Shown: positions 13,086 through 24,090 of the stretch, piece by piece
Layout: the number at the start of each line of letters is the position of its first letter
How positions within the stretch are numbered: the stretch's first letter is position 1
The notes under the pieces: model-generated
Database searches by the model: none
What the model was told of the DNA's origin: nothing
The model's input: only the letters and a program-made list of their open reading frames with translations
Assembly: GCA_033064195.1 (NCBI GenBank)
Contig: JARBJD010000013.1
Span: 434,001 to 498,000, forward strand
Length of the DNA stretch: 64,000 nucleotides
DNA from: Blattamonas nauphoetae
Lineage: Eukaryota; Preaxostyla; Oxymonadida
Direction of reading: 5' to 3'
Made by a program: the position numbers and the translations under genes

Positions 13086-14000
13086 TTACTGTGAAGAGAT
13101 CCCATCGCACACTGTCTGCAAGTGTGCAAGTTTGTTCGGTGTGATGACAATCACAAGCCAGAAATGATGGACTTTGTTCGTGAAACAGTCCATCCGTGTC
13201 TGTTTCGCGATTTCCTTCATCAGAGAAGTATTGTTCTTCGAATTGAACCTGCAGCCCCAAAACTTCATCAAGTACTGTCCTTTGTCGTGCATGCCCAGCT
13301 CCTTTTCTGGGTTCAGAGGAGTAAACTCAAAATGCGAGCAGCTCGCCACTTTTTCGGAGAGAGCCTTTGCGTTCCGAATGTCGACATTCAACCTGGTGTT
13401 GTTCTGTTCGACACCGCAAAGGGAGAGTGGAATCTGCAATTCTGGGTCGTGGGGTTCGGCTGTCATTGCAGTCTCGACTTGAATGTTCAGCGACGAATCG
13501 CCCTTGAATATCTTCAGCCAGCTCGTGGATTGGTTCAGCGTCAAGCAGAGCCCATTTGGAAATATCATATATTTGACTGAGAAGTTATTTTTTGGGGCAG
13601 GGGCGGGTGATTTGCCCCGTGGTTTAGACAGTGGCAATAGTGACAATGGGGCTTGTGTCGATGTATCCAGTGGTAAGAACGAAGTAGGCAACGTTAAGGG
13701 CGTCAACGGTGGCGAGAAAGTGACGTTGCAGCAACCCCATGGTGATGCGGACCCTTGCTCAGGTGTATCAACGTATTGTTGGAAGGGTGCCTGTGGTGGA
13801 CTTGGTGAATCTGGCCACGTGTCGAAAGACGGTGCATCGTCTTGTTCATCACTGCTGTCGCTGAGAGACAGTTGAAGATCATCGTAGTTTGTTAGAAAGC
13901 TTGATTGATTCAATTCCGTGAAATCTGGTTCATCAAAGAGATACTGATTTTGCTCATCGTAGAGCTCAAAATCGGGTTCGAATATAGATGATGTAAACAT
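13086..14000 (-). CDS. Acidic N-terminal protein, possible transcription factor
   Basis: A single-exon gene of 304 residues from the ATG at 14000. An upstream in-frame start at 14060 would add 20 mostly hydrophobic residues and looks less likely. Residues 1-60 are strongly acidic with aromatic and leucine residues spaced among Asp/Glu (FEPDFELYDE, YLFDEPDFTEL), then Ser/Pro-rich to about 150. The C-terminal ~150 residues alternate hydrophobic and polar positions like a beta-rich fold and are Cys- and basic-rich near the end. I do not recognise the family. An acidic, disordered N-terminus ahead of a compact beta domain is reminiscent of Ig-fold transcription factors, but that is inference only. 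It lies 200 bp from the start of the giant pseudokinase gene on the same strand. Confidence 0.7.
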   Translation of the reverse strand: MFTSSIFEPDFELYDEQNQYLFDEPDFTELNQSSFLTNYDDLQLSLSDSSDEQDDAPSFDTWPDSPSPPQAPFQQYVDTPEQGSASPWGCCNVTFSPPLTPLTLPTSFLPLDTSTQAPLSLLPLSKPRGKSPAPAPKNNFSVKYMIFPNGLCLTLNQSTSWLKIFKGDSSLNIQVETAMTAEPHDPELQIPLSLCGVEQNNTRLNVDIRNAKALSEKVASCSHFEFTPLNPEKELGMHDKGQYLMKFWGCRFNSKNNTSLMKEIAKQTRMDCFTNKVHHFWLVIVITPNKLAHLQTVCDGISSQ

Positions 14001-14156
14001 TTTATGAATATGATAAGAAGTCGATAATATGAGACGAACAATAATACTGATCAAGTACATAACTATTTTTTCAACATCAATTGACGGAACGATGAATCTA
14101 ATTTCGCAGCATCACTTCTGGAAGTGCCTGACAGATTTATGTTCTCCACAATTTTT

Positions 14157-15600
14157 TTAATTAGCATGGCCAGTCGTGTTTGATTGGCCATTGGCAAAAA
14201 AGAAGAAGATGAGATGGGCCAACTCGAGACAAATATGATTATGCCCTTCAGATTGATATACAATCACGGTGACGGGCACACCATCCTGTCTTGAGGTTTG
14301 ATGTGTGAGAAATAACGCCGCTGAGCGGGAATGGTTGAGTTGTGTAACAATCGCGATGGGCACAATCACAGTCATCGATTTGAGATTGAAACGTGTTCCA
14401 TGAGCAATGGAAACACGATAAAGACCCAGAAAACTGATGCAAGTCCACAAAAGTGTCAAAATTATGGCATGGTCAGATCGCGGCGATAGAGCGAATGAGA
14501 TGGAGCTTGCGGGAAAGAGTTGAAGACTGTTTGGGACGCCCGTTTCTTCATCGACGGTCGAAAGGGCCTGATGTCAAGCAGATCTTCCATAACAGCGATG
14601 TGTCCACACGAGAGGCGGTTGTCGATGAGCAACGACAAATTGTGATGGCGAGTGACGACACAGCTGCAGAAGAGACAACAACCTCCGAAATCGCTGTTTC
14701 TCGAATTCGAGCGAGCAGCAATCAGGCGGGTGACGGGAAATGGGCGAGATTTGGTCGACGACTGGATGCACCGCTGGAGCAGAAACTGGATTTGAAGTGG
14801 ACGTCATGTGCTTCCAAAACTGATGCAATGTCTGTTTCAAGCACACAAAGCACTTTTGAGTCTCGTCCTGCAGAAATAGGTCGAATCGGAGAGGGAAGTG
14901 ATTGGCGATATCTCCTCGTCTTGTCTGCTGATCCGCCGAATGAAGAAATCGAACAATTGCAGCCTGTGGCGTCCACAAAGCTCGTGGTCAGGGCAAAGAT
15001 CACATCATTCGGACGGCGGGAGGTGATTTCGAGAGAAGGTGGAATGAACCCTTCAGTTCGGAGATGATGACGGAAATAACTATTTCAGAACATTCTGATT
15101 CTTCTCAAAATGATTGAGGACTTCGCAAGGTCGAACGACGAACCAGATGAGATGGTCACAAATCAGTCGGCCTTGCGCATCGACACACTTGCGTTTTCCA
15201 ATCTGAGTGAATCACTCAATACAGCAAACAGGCGGCGAGAAGCTGTTTCGGGTTGAACCAAGGCATATTGCGTGAATCCGACGAAATGGACGGGCGAAGA
15301 TTTCAGTTCGATACTCACGTCATCGGACATTTCCTCCGACAGAACAAATGTGTTTGAATTGCCCAAGAACTCATCAATCACGCCTTGAAGATTGACTGAG
15401 TAATAAAGTTGGGTGAGACGAATCTGATTGAAAAAAGCCTTAAAATCTTATTAAGGGTGAGAGTATACTCGGTTCTAGTTCAAAAGCCGAAAACAGAAAA
15501 AGATCCGTCGAGAGGTTGGTTCCAGCATCTTCAATTGTTTGATCCAGTGTTTGGTGTGAATTAATTGGACGTTATTTCACTTACGGGTGAAGAGATCCAT
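14157..15600 (-). CDS. Intron-dense gene, unrecognised, about 362 residues
   Basis: Reconstructed from reading-frame continuity and splice signals. The ATG is at 15600 (MDLFT). Proposed introns are 15584-15529, 15468-15396, 15258-15203, 15091-14964 and 14609-14568 (42-128 nt); the first donor is GTAAGT. The first five exons sum to 678 nt (226 codons) and the sixth runs open for 137 codons to a TAA at 14157. The product has Cys pairs (QKCFVCL, DCC), a Leu-rich helix (RFRRLLSLLQLC) and a hydrophobic stretch AIILTLLWTCISFLGLY that could be a membrane helix. Another intron starting near 14234 could instead join a final exon ending at 14063. No family is recognised. Splice junctions are my proposals and not verified; the coding nature is supported by six mutually phased open segments. 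Confidence 0.55.
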
Positions 15601-15817
15601 TTTCCATTACCTGGTGTCAGGTCGTTTCTGAACTTGATCTTAAACAAGTGAACAAATGACCATGTTGATGGAACTCCCAACATAGTTTATTTTGCTGAAC
15701 GAGATAGAATTGTGGCCAGTTCGATGGAATAACAACAAAACGAATGGTGTGATTAGAAACCAAAACGATGAGAAGAAAACGAAATGGTGAGAAGCAGAAA
15801 GTGCTCCAATATCAACA

Positions 15818-16798
15818 TTACTTGCGGCGCGTCACAAGATACAGTCCGAGACATCCAACGAGAACGAGTGGGATGACGAGCGCTGTTCTGGGAACTGCAC
15901 GGCTCATTACACCCAGACGGCTTGGAATCGGCTGAGTTATCAGCTTTGGATCAGATCTTCCCCAAAAATATTGTTCTTTCTGTTCAGAGCGAACTTTAGG
16001 GAATTCGATTGCTCGAACTGGGCAATAATTGAAGCACCGGCCGCATCCATAACACAAATCAGCGTCCCAAACTGGAATCTTCACAGCAGCTCCTTCTTCT
16101 GGTTTGGCGAGGGCGTTGTACGGGCAGAGGGTGACGCACTTGTAACACTTGATGCATTTCTCCGAATCGATCTTGATTGTGCCAAGACGAGCTCCAGGCT
16201 TTGCATCAGCTGAGTGAGAAGTTTTTTCAACAATTTTGTGCATTGGTGGCAGTGCATCACCACTGAGACGAGCAACGAGATCCTTCCCAAAGTCGTCCAC
16301 CTTCTTCAGCTCTGAGGCTGGAACTTCATCAATCCTTCCTCGTGGTGGCTGCAGTTGTATAGCGTTTTCTGGATCGTGTTGGTCCACTGATCCGAGGTAT
16401 TTCGCAGCTCCATTCTTGTTGTGGAGATAGGTCGCTAAATAATGGATAGTTTGACCACTTATTTTGCCGAAACTGGAAAAGGAGAAATAGTACTTCATGT
16501 TTGCGAAGAGTGATGAGGGTGTGGTCTGTTCCGTGAGAAGTTTCGCGGCTCCATCCGCGATTGTGAAAAAGGAGACATATGAACCAATTCCAACTATATC
16601 CGCTTCCTTCAGAGCTGCATGATAGTTCGAGAGGAGGGGTGTCACCTCCTTTTCACCTGACGTCAAATATTGCTTCAAAATCAAGAAACCATCGTGAAGA
16701 GAAACAGAGTGGCCTGCTTCTTCAAGATGCTTCTGAAACGTCACTGCCATTGATTTTGTGGAACCAGTGTTTGAGAAGAAGAGAATCACGGCTTTCAT
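15818..16798 (-). CDS. Flavodoxin-ferredoxin fusion (EFR1-like) with C-terminal membrane tail
   Basis: 326 residues from the ATG at 16798, intron-free. Residues 1-~165 form a flavodoxin-like domain: the FMN phosphate loop FSNTGSTKSMA near the start and a second loop GIGSYVSF. Two ferredoxin-type [4Fe-4S] motifs follow: CIKCYKCVTLCP (about 214-225) and CYGCGRCFNYCP (about 249-260). The last ~20 residues (TALVIPLVLVGCLGLYLV, then TRRK) form a membrane helix ending in a basic tail, so the protein is probably tail-anchored with the redox domains in the cytosol. The EFR1-type architecture is common in anaerobic bacteria and in anaerobic protists, where transfer is usual; here it would move electrons between ferredoxin-type donors and an unknown acceptor. 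The partner cannot be inferred from the neighbours. The hydrophobic tail is the unusual part. Confidence 0.88.
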   Translation of the reverse strand: MKAVILFFSNTGSTKSMAVTFQKHLEEAGHSVSLHDGFLILKQYLTSGEKEVTPLLSNYHAALKEADIVGIGSYVSFFTIADGAAKLLTEQTTPSSLFANMKYYFSFSSFGKISGQTIHYLATYLHNKNGAAKYLGSVDQHDPENAIQLQPPRGRIDEVPASELKKVDDFGKDLVARLSGDALPPMHKIVEKTSHSADAKPGARLGTIKIDSEKCIKCYKCVTLCPYNALAKPEEGAAVKIPVWDADLCYGCGRCFNYCPVRAIEFPKVRSEQKEQYFWGRSDPKLITQPIPSRLGVMSRAVPRTALVIPLVLVGCLGLYLVTRRK

Positions 16799-16874
16799 TT
16801 TCGGAGTTAGTCGAGGGTTGTCAGTTTGTTGGATTCAGAAGATTTTGAGGGTTGATCGTGCTTCGAGCTGACCC

Positions 16875-17293
16875 TCAACTACAAACGCCTTCTAAAGCCG
16901 CGCAAGTGATGGATCCCTTGCGAATATTGGATGAAAACGAGGAAGAGGAGCGGGAGACGGTTGAGAGTGGAGAACGCAGGGTGTTGTTGCGTTCGAGTCT
17001 TCGCTGGTCGATGTCTGTTTTTATCCACGCTGTGGAAGGTTCATGCCCTGTTGGTTGTTCCATTCCTTTGATGCTGCAACAATTGATCCTCCTCTTGATT
17101 CATTTTGGTCATTTTGCAGCTTTTCCTCAATCACAGCTTCGAGGCCCTCCATTCTCACCATTCGATGCACTGTCTCCCACATCTGTCGATATTCTCTCAT
17201 TGATTTGTTCCATTCCCGCTGGACGTCGATCAAGAGATACAGAAAATTGCTAATTGATTCTTCATCTTCGAAGAATGTGTGTAAATCTCAATG
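16875..17293 (-). other. Possible exons of an unrecognised helical protein
   Basis: On the minus strand a frame from 17293 reads as a charged helical stretch (YLLIDVQREWNKSMREYRQ, then MVRMEGLEAVIEEKLQ) and looks coding. A second frame, 17063-16875, is Ser/Arg-rich (TDIDQRRLERNNTL). The two are out of phase and I found no clean intron joining them, nor a start codon upstream of 17293. It may be a gene remnant, or a gene with splice sites I have not found. Confidence 0.3.
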
Positions 17294-17711
17294 AAATGAT
17301 GCAAATAATATATGAGCGTGGAAAAAAATCAAATTTTACTGAATTCAGATTTAGTTGTTGGGTACACATAAGAAAGGTGAATTTATAGATTTCAAGCCTG
17401 ATCGCGCATGAAATGGCCTTTCTAAGATCAGCACATTTTTGCACACTTTTTATTGCAAAACAAGTTCAAAGACAGGGAAAGGATGGAAAACAACAAAAAA
17501 AGAGGTCTCTATGTGAAACAATGGACAAAATACATCCATTAAAGAGAAAAATTGAAAAAACGTGAGATTTCAGAGTTGATCGTGACAACTTCTATGTTTT
17601 TATGAAATTGAAAAAAGTTCAGAAATGATGTATTTAGGGATGATAAACGAAGAAAGATAATTTTTTAGGAGAATTACTGCGTCAGTACGATTTTGTGACG
17701 CGAGGATTATT
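17294..17711. other. AT-rich stretch, nothing recognised
   Basis: Low-GC sequence with long A and T runs and no credible coding frame. It lies downstream (3') of the truncated HEAT-like gene on the minus strand. Confidence 0.5.
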
Positions 17712-18465
17712 TCATTGAGAACTACACATTGTGAGACAACTCGGGATCGTGAGAACGACTGGCATATTCAAGACAAAATCCATTGTCGGTTGATAATAAG
17801 GCAATATTTCGAGGAGGATGGCGATGAGGGCCATAAACCAGTTGGATTGCTTCCCATCGACGATCGAAAAGTGGTTCACGCACAAATGCCAAATATACTT
17901 CTCCGAAGGGACGAAAACTTGCTTCAAGACCGTCTCATGAACAGCTTGTTGTTCATCGTGATCGTCAATTCCGAGTTGTGCGATTTGAACCTGAGTTGAG
18001 AGCCAGAGGGAACAGGTGATGGTTATCATGAGGTTGATGTGGATATCTTCGACTTCAGTGAATGGAAGAGACAGGGGATTGAGAGCGATGATGAGTCGAG
18101 GGATCAGATCAGCTTTGACGAGGCTATAGCTGATTTTAGCTGAGCAGGTCACAAGCAGAGACTTGAGCGTCTTCATTGCTGAGATTGTTATGATCTGACT
18201 GGCTGAAGAAACGAGCACTACAATGGACTGGACGAAGTCTGTCGAAGAATCATCAGATAATGACGCAAGGTTGCCGAGAAAAGCATCTGCTGCTTCTCCA
18301 TCCTCCAGTGGTACAGATTCGAGGAAGTTCATTGCTTTGGTCACCAGAAAGTTATCAAGGACAGGCTGGGACTTCAAAGTGGCAACGAGAGACCGAAAGA
18401 CAACTGCTTGTTCGCGAGCTGAATCAATGAGTTCTTCGTTCCAATTCAGGAACGGCGAACAATCC
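17712..18465 (-). CDS. HEAT/ARM-like family protein, C-terminally truncated
   Basis: About 250 residues from the ATG at 18465 (MDCSPFLNWNEE); an in-frame ATG at 18506 adds 14 residues. It is a clear paralog of the gene at 57890-58888: shared landmarks are NPLSLPFTE/SPLSLPFTES, EQQAV.E.VLKQV, YIWHL/YFWHL, YQPTMDFVL/FQPTMDYVL and IPSCLT. The paralog goes on for about 85 residues after IPSCLTF, whereas this copy ends a few codons after IPSCLT with a TGA, so it is truncated or its last exon is not visible. Predicted all-helical, with leucine-rich paired helices as in HEAT/ARM scaffolds. No signal peptide or membrane segment. Function unknown. Confidence 0.65.
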
Positions 18466-18777
18466 ATTGAGAGTGGACACTGAAAGGAAGACAGATCAGA
18501 GCGCACTTCACTTGAGGATGTGCCCGTTTTTTTTGATTACGTTGCCCATTCTGATCGATTTGATGGAAAAACACTCGTTATGGGTTGAAAAAAGTGAGAA
18601 AAAGAGATAGACTTTTGAGATCGAAATTGAGTAGTAGCCACGACAAATCTTGAAAAAGAATCCATCTGAAGAGGAAACATGCTATTTTCATAGTGGAAAT
18701 CCTGAATCTGCAAACAAAGGGCAGGATCATATTATCTTCTGAAGAGAGCATTGAATACTTTAATTTACCGTCGTTCA

Positions 18778-21700
18778 ATGGCACTCAGCAGATTTATACT
18801 TATTTCTTTCATCATGGTGCACATTTCAGCCAGTCTTTCAAGCACCAATCCAAACACACAGAAAACTATCTCGACTACAACTCTTCAATCCCTCATTAGC
18901 CAATCGAATTCAAGCTCACCTATTCACTTGCCAGGAAGCACATTCACCGATCACTCTGTTTTGATGTCTAATATCGAAGTCGTTCTCGAGGGAAACGACA
19001 CCACAACTTTTTATCCGCTTTCAGACCAACCACCCAACAGTTACGTCAGCAATTCTTTACCAGCACGACACAGCCTGGTTATTATGCAACTTTTCAACAC
19101 TTCTGTTGTTCTATCGCGCATCCGAATGAATCTCGACGAAGACTCGAGTTCGTTCCATCAGTCATTCCGGCTTCCGGTATTTGGTACTTAAAAAAAACAA
19201 GAAAGGGGCGATCAATGAGATCGAGCTTTCAATTCCATTTCTATTTATCATTCTTCAATGAAACAGCAGGAAAGACCAGTAATTATTGAACAAGTGATGC
19301 TAGAATGAAAATAAAGCAATCGTCAATGGGGTCAGATTGAGATCAATCCATAATTTCAACTTGAGTCCAGTTGAGCAGACTCCACACTGTCTTCAGCAGG
19401 AAGAAATAGAAATTGAGGAACGAACAACCATCTCATGTGATCATATCAATGTCACCCACTGCTCTAATTTTTTATTTTTCTTAAATTCGCGGATAAGTTG
19501 AGATCAACCCTTTCCTTGAAAAAAACGAGAACCAAATACCGGAAGCCGGAATGACTGATGCCGCCTCTCTTGCTTTGTCGTCGTTCTCTCTTCGAAAATG
19601 CCACGTCACTGCTGCCCCAACACTCTCCCCAATTTTGATTCTGTCTGACTCAGACACTCTGCCCTCTCTCTCCAACTCAGTCGTGATTGTTGAGACTTCT
19701 CTCTTCAGTCGACATTTCGTTGTGCCGTCCTTTGTGCAACTCTCTCCCAAATTCAGTTCCACGTCAATCACCATCTCCAGCAGTGACATTCGTTCTTCCT
19801 TTCTCTCGAGCAGAAATGGTCTTCTTTTCGATTTCAACGTGAACACAACAACATCCCCAACCACAATCACAAGCCAGATTGTGTGTCTCTCGCTTTCCAA
19901 CATCACATCACATCCATTCCCCACTCCCTCACCGTTCGCACTCAGCCAATCGCTCGTCTCGTCATCGCTGGTGTCGTGTTCGAACCATCTGTCAGGATCA
20001 GTCACGCGAGACTTCAACTTCGGTGGGAGCCTGCTCGCACAGAACACGTCGTTCACATCCTGCACAGCCGATCCACCCCCCATCCCCACCGTCCACGATC
20101 CTTCGAAGAACCATTTTCTGGGCCAAAAATACGCCTCTGTCCAGTCGTTGTCGTCAGTTTCGACAGGCTCGATTGGATTTGTGAAGTGCACGTTCAACAA
20201 CTTCAAGAGCACGACCACTGCAGGTGGGATGTCGATCGGAATCCACGCGTCAAGCATCAACTGCCCTTTCGTGATCTCCGAATGCAATTTCGTCAATTTC
20301 TCTTCTTCTGGCGATCCTTATTCACGCGGCGCTGTTACCATCGCCTGTCCATCTGGTTCATCACCGTCTGTTCTCGTCCAAAAATCGAAGTTCGAGAATT
20401 GCTCAGTTTCCGGCGAATTAGCCAACGCGGGCGCTCTCCGATGCGACAACTGCCCATCCCCAACCATCTCCAGCTGCAACGTCACATCTTGCTCGGCGGG
20501 TCAATATGCAGGCGGCATTTATCTAACCAAAACCGCAACACTTGCCTCTGTCACCAATTGTCGCTTTTCTGACTGCTCGGCCGGGTCGTGGGGTGGAGCT
20601 TTCCGTGTGCTTCATGACTCCTCTTATGAAGTGTCGAACACTCTCTTCGAGAGGTGCCACACAGACTCGAATGGAGGAGCGATCGATACGTCGTACGGGT
20701 TCTCGACGGTGTCTGTTGTCCTCTCCCGTTTTGACACTTGCACGAGTGTGAATGATGGGGGCGGGATTTATCAGACTTTTCATCTCAGCGACAACATCCC
20801 ACAGGCCTTCACGTTCAACGTGGACGACTGCACGTTTGACTCGTGCTCGTGCGGGCATTATGGAGCGGGGATGTGTCTCTTCGATTTCACGAAATATCAA
20901 AAAGCCAAGTGCACGTTCAAGAAGGTCGTTTTCATCAAATGCCACAGCGAGCTGGATGGAGGAGCACTGCTAGTGAAAGACTGTCATTCTGCGAAAATGG
21001 AAGATTGTGTAGTGCAGGAGTGCTCCACGAAGGAGGTTGGTGGTGTCCGTTTCTACAACCTCACCTCATCAACGATCCAATCGACTCTCTTCACAAACTG
21101 CTCTGCTGGCTCTGCCCATGGCGGCGCTGGATTTGCCCTCACAGCTGGAACCGATCTCACCGTCACCAACACGAACTTCACCAAAATGCGATCGGAAAGA
21201 CTCGGAGGAGCGCTCAGAATGTGGACAATCGAAACCATCAAATTTGAGGACTGTCGATTTGAGGATTGCGTGGCGGAGAAGGAGGGAGGCGCTGGAGCGT
21301 TCTTTTTCCACGAGATCGTCACCACAAGAACCATCACGCTCACCCGAGTCACCATTCTGGACTGCCATTCCACGTCTTCTCACACGGGAGGGCTTTTTTT
21401 CTATTTGGCCGGCCAGGTCGTTGTCTCTGCGTGTACTGTCGAGGGATCGTCGTGTGCAGTGTATGGAGGAGGATTGCGAGTTCAGTTCGCTCACACTTTG
21501 TCGCTCTCAGACTCGAACTTCTCGTCGAATGAGGCAGGATCGAGTGGCGGCTCAGTGGACACGTCCACCATCCAATTCGTCGAAGTCAAAAACTGCTCGT
21601 TCTCAGACTCCTCTGCCGTGTCAACTGGAGGCGGTCTCGTTCTCACCCGACACTCAACAGCGACAGTCTCAAATTGCACGTTTCTGTCCTGCCACTCCCG

Positions 21701-24089
21701 AATGGGTGGAGCGATGGACATCAACTATCCCACCACCAGCGTCACTCTCTCCCGCATTGTGATGAAGAAGTGTGGTGCCGACTATGCTGGGGGAGGGCTG
21801 TATTGTCTCGACCTTGAAACAGCGAAACCGGCACTGTCTGTGTCAGACATGGATTTTGGGAAGAAGGGCGAGGGAGAGGAGAACACGTGTGGTGAACTTG
21901 GATCAAATGTGTTTCTTCTCTTCAAGGGTTCAAAGGACTTCGCAGCCATCTCTGATTGGAGCGAGTGTCTGTACTCGTCGTCGCCAGCCGATGGAATTGC
22001 CTTCACTCGTGACGAGCGTCTGTCAGCTGCGTTTGGAGTGAGCGAGACGGAAGTTGTTCTGCACCACTCGATTCTGGCCGAAGTGCATCCGTTCGACGAT
22101 GAAACGATGTTTGTGGATGGGCAGAACGGACTGGACGAAAGCAAGTGTGGCCTGTCGACGATTCCGTGTGCCACACTGCCACGTGGAATGGAGGGAGTGT
22201 CAGACGAGGGAAAGATCGCCATCCGAACAGAAGCAGAGATCTCCGAGTTGATGACACTTGACAAGTCGGTGGTGTGGGAGTCGACGGGAGGAGACAGGGC
22301 GAGAGTCGTGCTTGCCGAGGCAGGATCAGTCTCCATCGAATCTCACTCGCTCGCTCTCGTCGGTCTGGCCTTCTCTGCTCAGCCGTCGTCGTCAACGAGA
22401 GCTCGATCAGTCGTTACCCTGCCATCAGGTGCACTCACAGTCAATTCGTGCACATTCGAAGGAATCCACAGTTCGTCTTCTGGCAGCTGCATCAAAGCGA
22501 CACTCGACTCGACTGATGCTCTCACAATCACAGAAACAGACTTCCGTACCTGCAGATCAGAAGGAGATGGAGGAGCTGTGGGAGTTGCTCTTTCGGGGAC
22601 AGCCACACTTCGCATTTCACAAGCATCGTTCTCGGGATGCAGGGCAGGAGGACGTGGCGGTGCCATCTTTGCTGACTTCTCTGACATTTCGTCAGCAATC
22701 CAATACGCGCTTCTTCAACTCACATTTGGAGTTGGGTTGGAGGTGAACGCTGCTGGAGTCGGGAAGAAAGGAAATAATGTGTTTGTCGTTGGATCAACTG
22801 TCGACCGAATGATTCTGCCTTCACGGTGGCTCGGATCGTTCGAGGAGGCAGACACAGAAGACTTCTTTGGGAAGGATGGAGACAAAGAAGAAGAATCGCT
22901 GCTGAGGTTTCTGTTGTTGCAGGAAGTGTGGGTGGGGAGGGGCGGAAAGGACGAGACGGGAACAGGATCAGATTCGATGCCGTTTCTGTCGTTGGGGAAA
23001 GGACTGACAAGAATAGTGGAGAGAGGGGAGGAACTGAACACAGTGAGTGTGTTGGAGGAAGCGAGGATTGGAGGGTGTGTGGTGGTTGGGAAAGAAACAG
23101 GAACAGCACAGACAATCAGGATCTCATCAAGTGAGTCGAAAATAGGGAAGATTGTGTGTGAAGTGGAAGGAGGAAGTGTGGGTGGAGGAAGATGGGAAGA
23201 AAGGAGGAGGATGATTGTGATCAAAAGAAGTCTGGTGATTGTGTCGTCGCTCACGTTCGAACTGCGTGGAACATCAAAACAGATCGTTTCAGTGTTTGTT
23301 ATGTCGGACAACGCTGAACTGTCGCTTGCGGAATGCTCTCTGACGACACGTGAAGTGGTGAAGACGTCGTTTGTGGAAGTTGGGAGCACCGGAAGCTTGG
23401 CAGTGTCTGATGTGTCGTGCTCGGAAGGTCGGTTTGGTGGGAAGGGAAGTGTGGTTGTGTGTGTCGGGAGTGGACGTGTTGAAATGAGGGAAGTTGAGAT
23501 GACGAGCTGTTCGTTTGAAGGAGGAGGAGTTGTGGTTGGAGGATCGACACGAGGGATCGTGATTGTGGACTCGCTGTTCCGAAACTGTGCTGGTGGCTCG
23601 TTTGGAAGTCTGATTCGCATTTCTGTTGTTGGATGCTCAGCTGAAGTTCGGAATTGCGTGTTCGAGAGATGCACAACTCGAATGCGGATGGACGAGATTG
23701 CAGATGTCGGAAGGGCTGTGGGAGGAGGGTGTGTTGAGATTGAGTTGGGTCATCGAAGGAGTTCGACTCGCTCTGCGCTACACTCCTCAGCTGATCTTTC
23801 AATATCGTCATTTGTGTCTTATGTTCTGATCAACACAAGCCCTCACCCATCATCGCCTCGAAATGTGGACTTTGTTGGAGGAAGTGGATTCTTGATTGTT
23901 GTGTCAGATTCTGGCGATCATGTTGCTTTGAGCAAAGTTCGAGTTGTGGACAGTGTGTGCGAGAAGATGGAGGGATGGGGGAAAAGAGGGTTCGAGGGAG
24001 GAGTTGTGGTGTGGCGTGGACAGTCGCTGAGATTGGACCGTCGAGAGATGGAAGTGAAGGGAAGCTCAGTTGGATTGGTCAAGATTTAG
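18778..24089 (+). CDS. Secreted beta-helix (adhesin-like) protein with one intron
   Basis: The ATG at 18778 opens a signal peptide (MALSRFILISFIMVHISAS); an in-frame ATG at 18751 precedes it by nine codons. The first exon ends at 19183 and an intron 19184-19545 (GTACTT...GGAAG) joins it in phase to the long frame; 4,950 coding bases give 1,649 residues. The body is made of Cys-containing beta-helix coils (xVxNCxFxxCSAxxxGGA), repeated about every 25 residues from 220 to 830. Polymorphic-outer-membrane-protein-like GGA coils are evident. CG...PC modules follow (KCGLSTIPCATL) and a trailing block resembles the WxGSFEEADTEDFFGKD linker of the giant gene. Unlike the two pseudokinase genes it ends at VKI with no membrane segment, so it is either secreted or lacks a 3' exon. 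The stop TAG lies one base before the next ATG. Confidence 0.8.
19156..19560 (+). repeat. Inverted repeat spanning both ends of an intron
   Basis: A perfect 30-bp inverted repeat: 19156-19185 and 19531-19560 (core ATTCCGGCTTCCGGTATTTG and its complement). Both arms cross the exon-intron boundaries proposed for the beta-helix gene, so donor and acceptor fall in one predicted stem. Weaker complementarity continues about 25-40 bp into the intron (CAAGAAAGGGG against CCCTTTCCTTG). Confidence 0.85.
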
Positions 24090-24090
24090 C

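Noticed and set aside
15181-15240. A 20-nt intron GTATTG...CTCAG
   Set aside because: A 56-nt intron 15258-15203 with the same acceptor keeps phase and matches the size of its neighbours.
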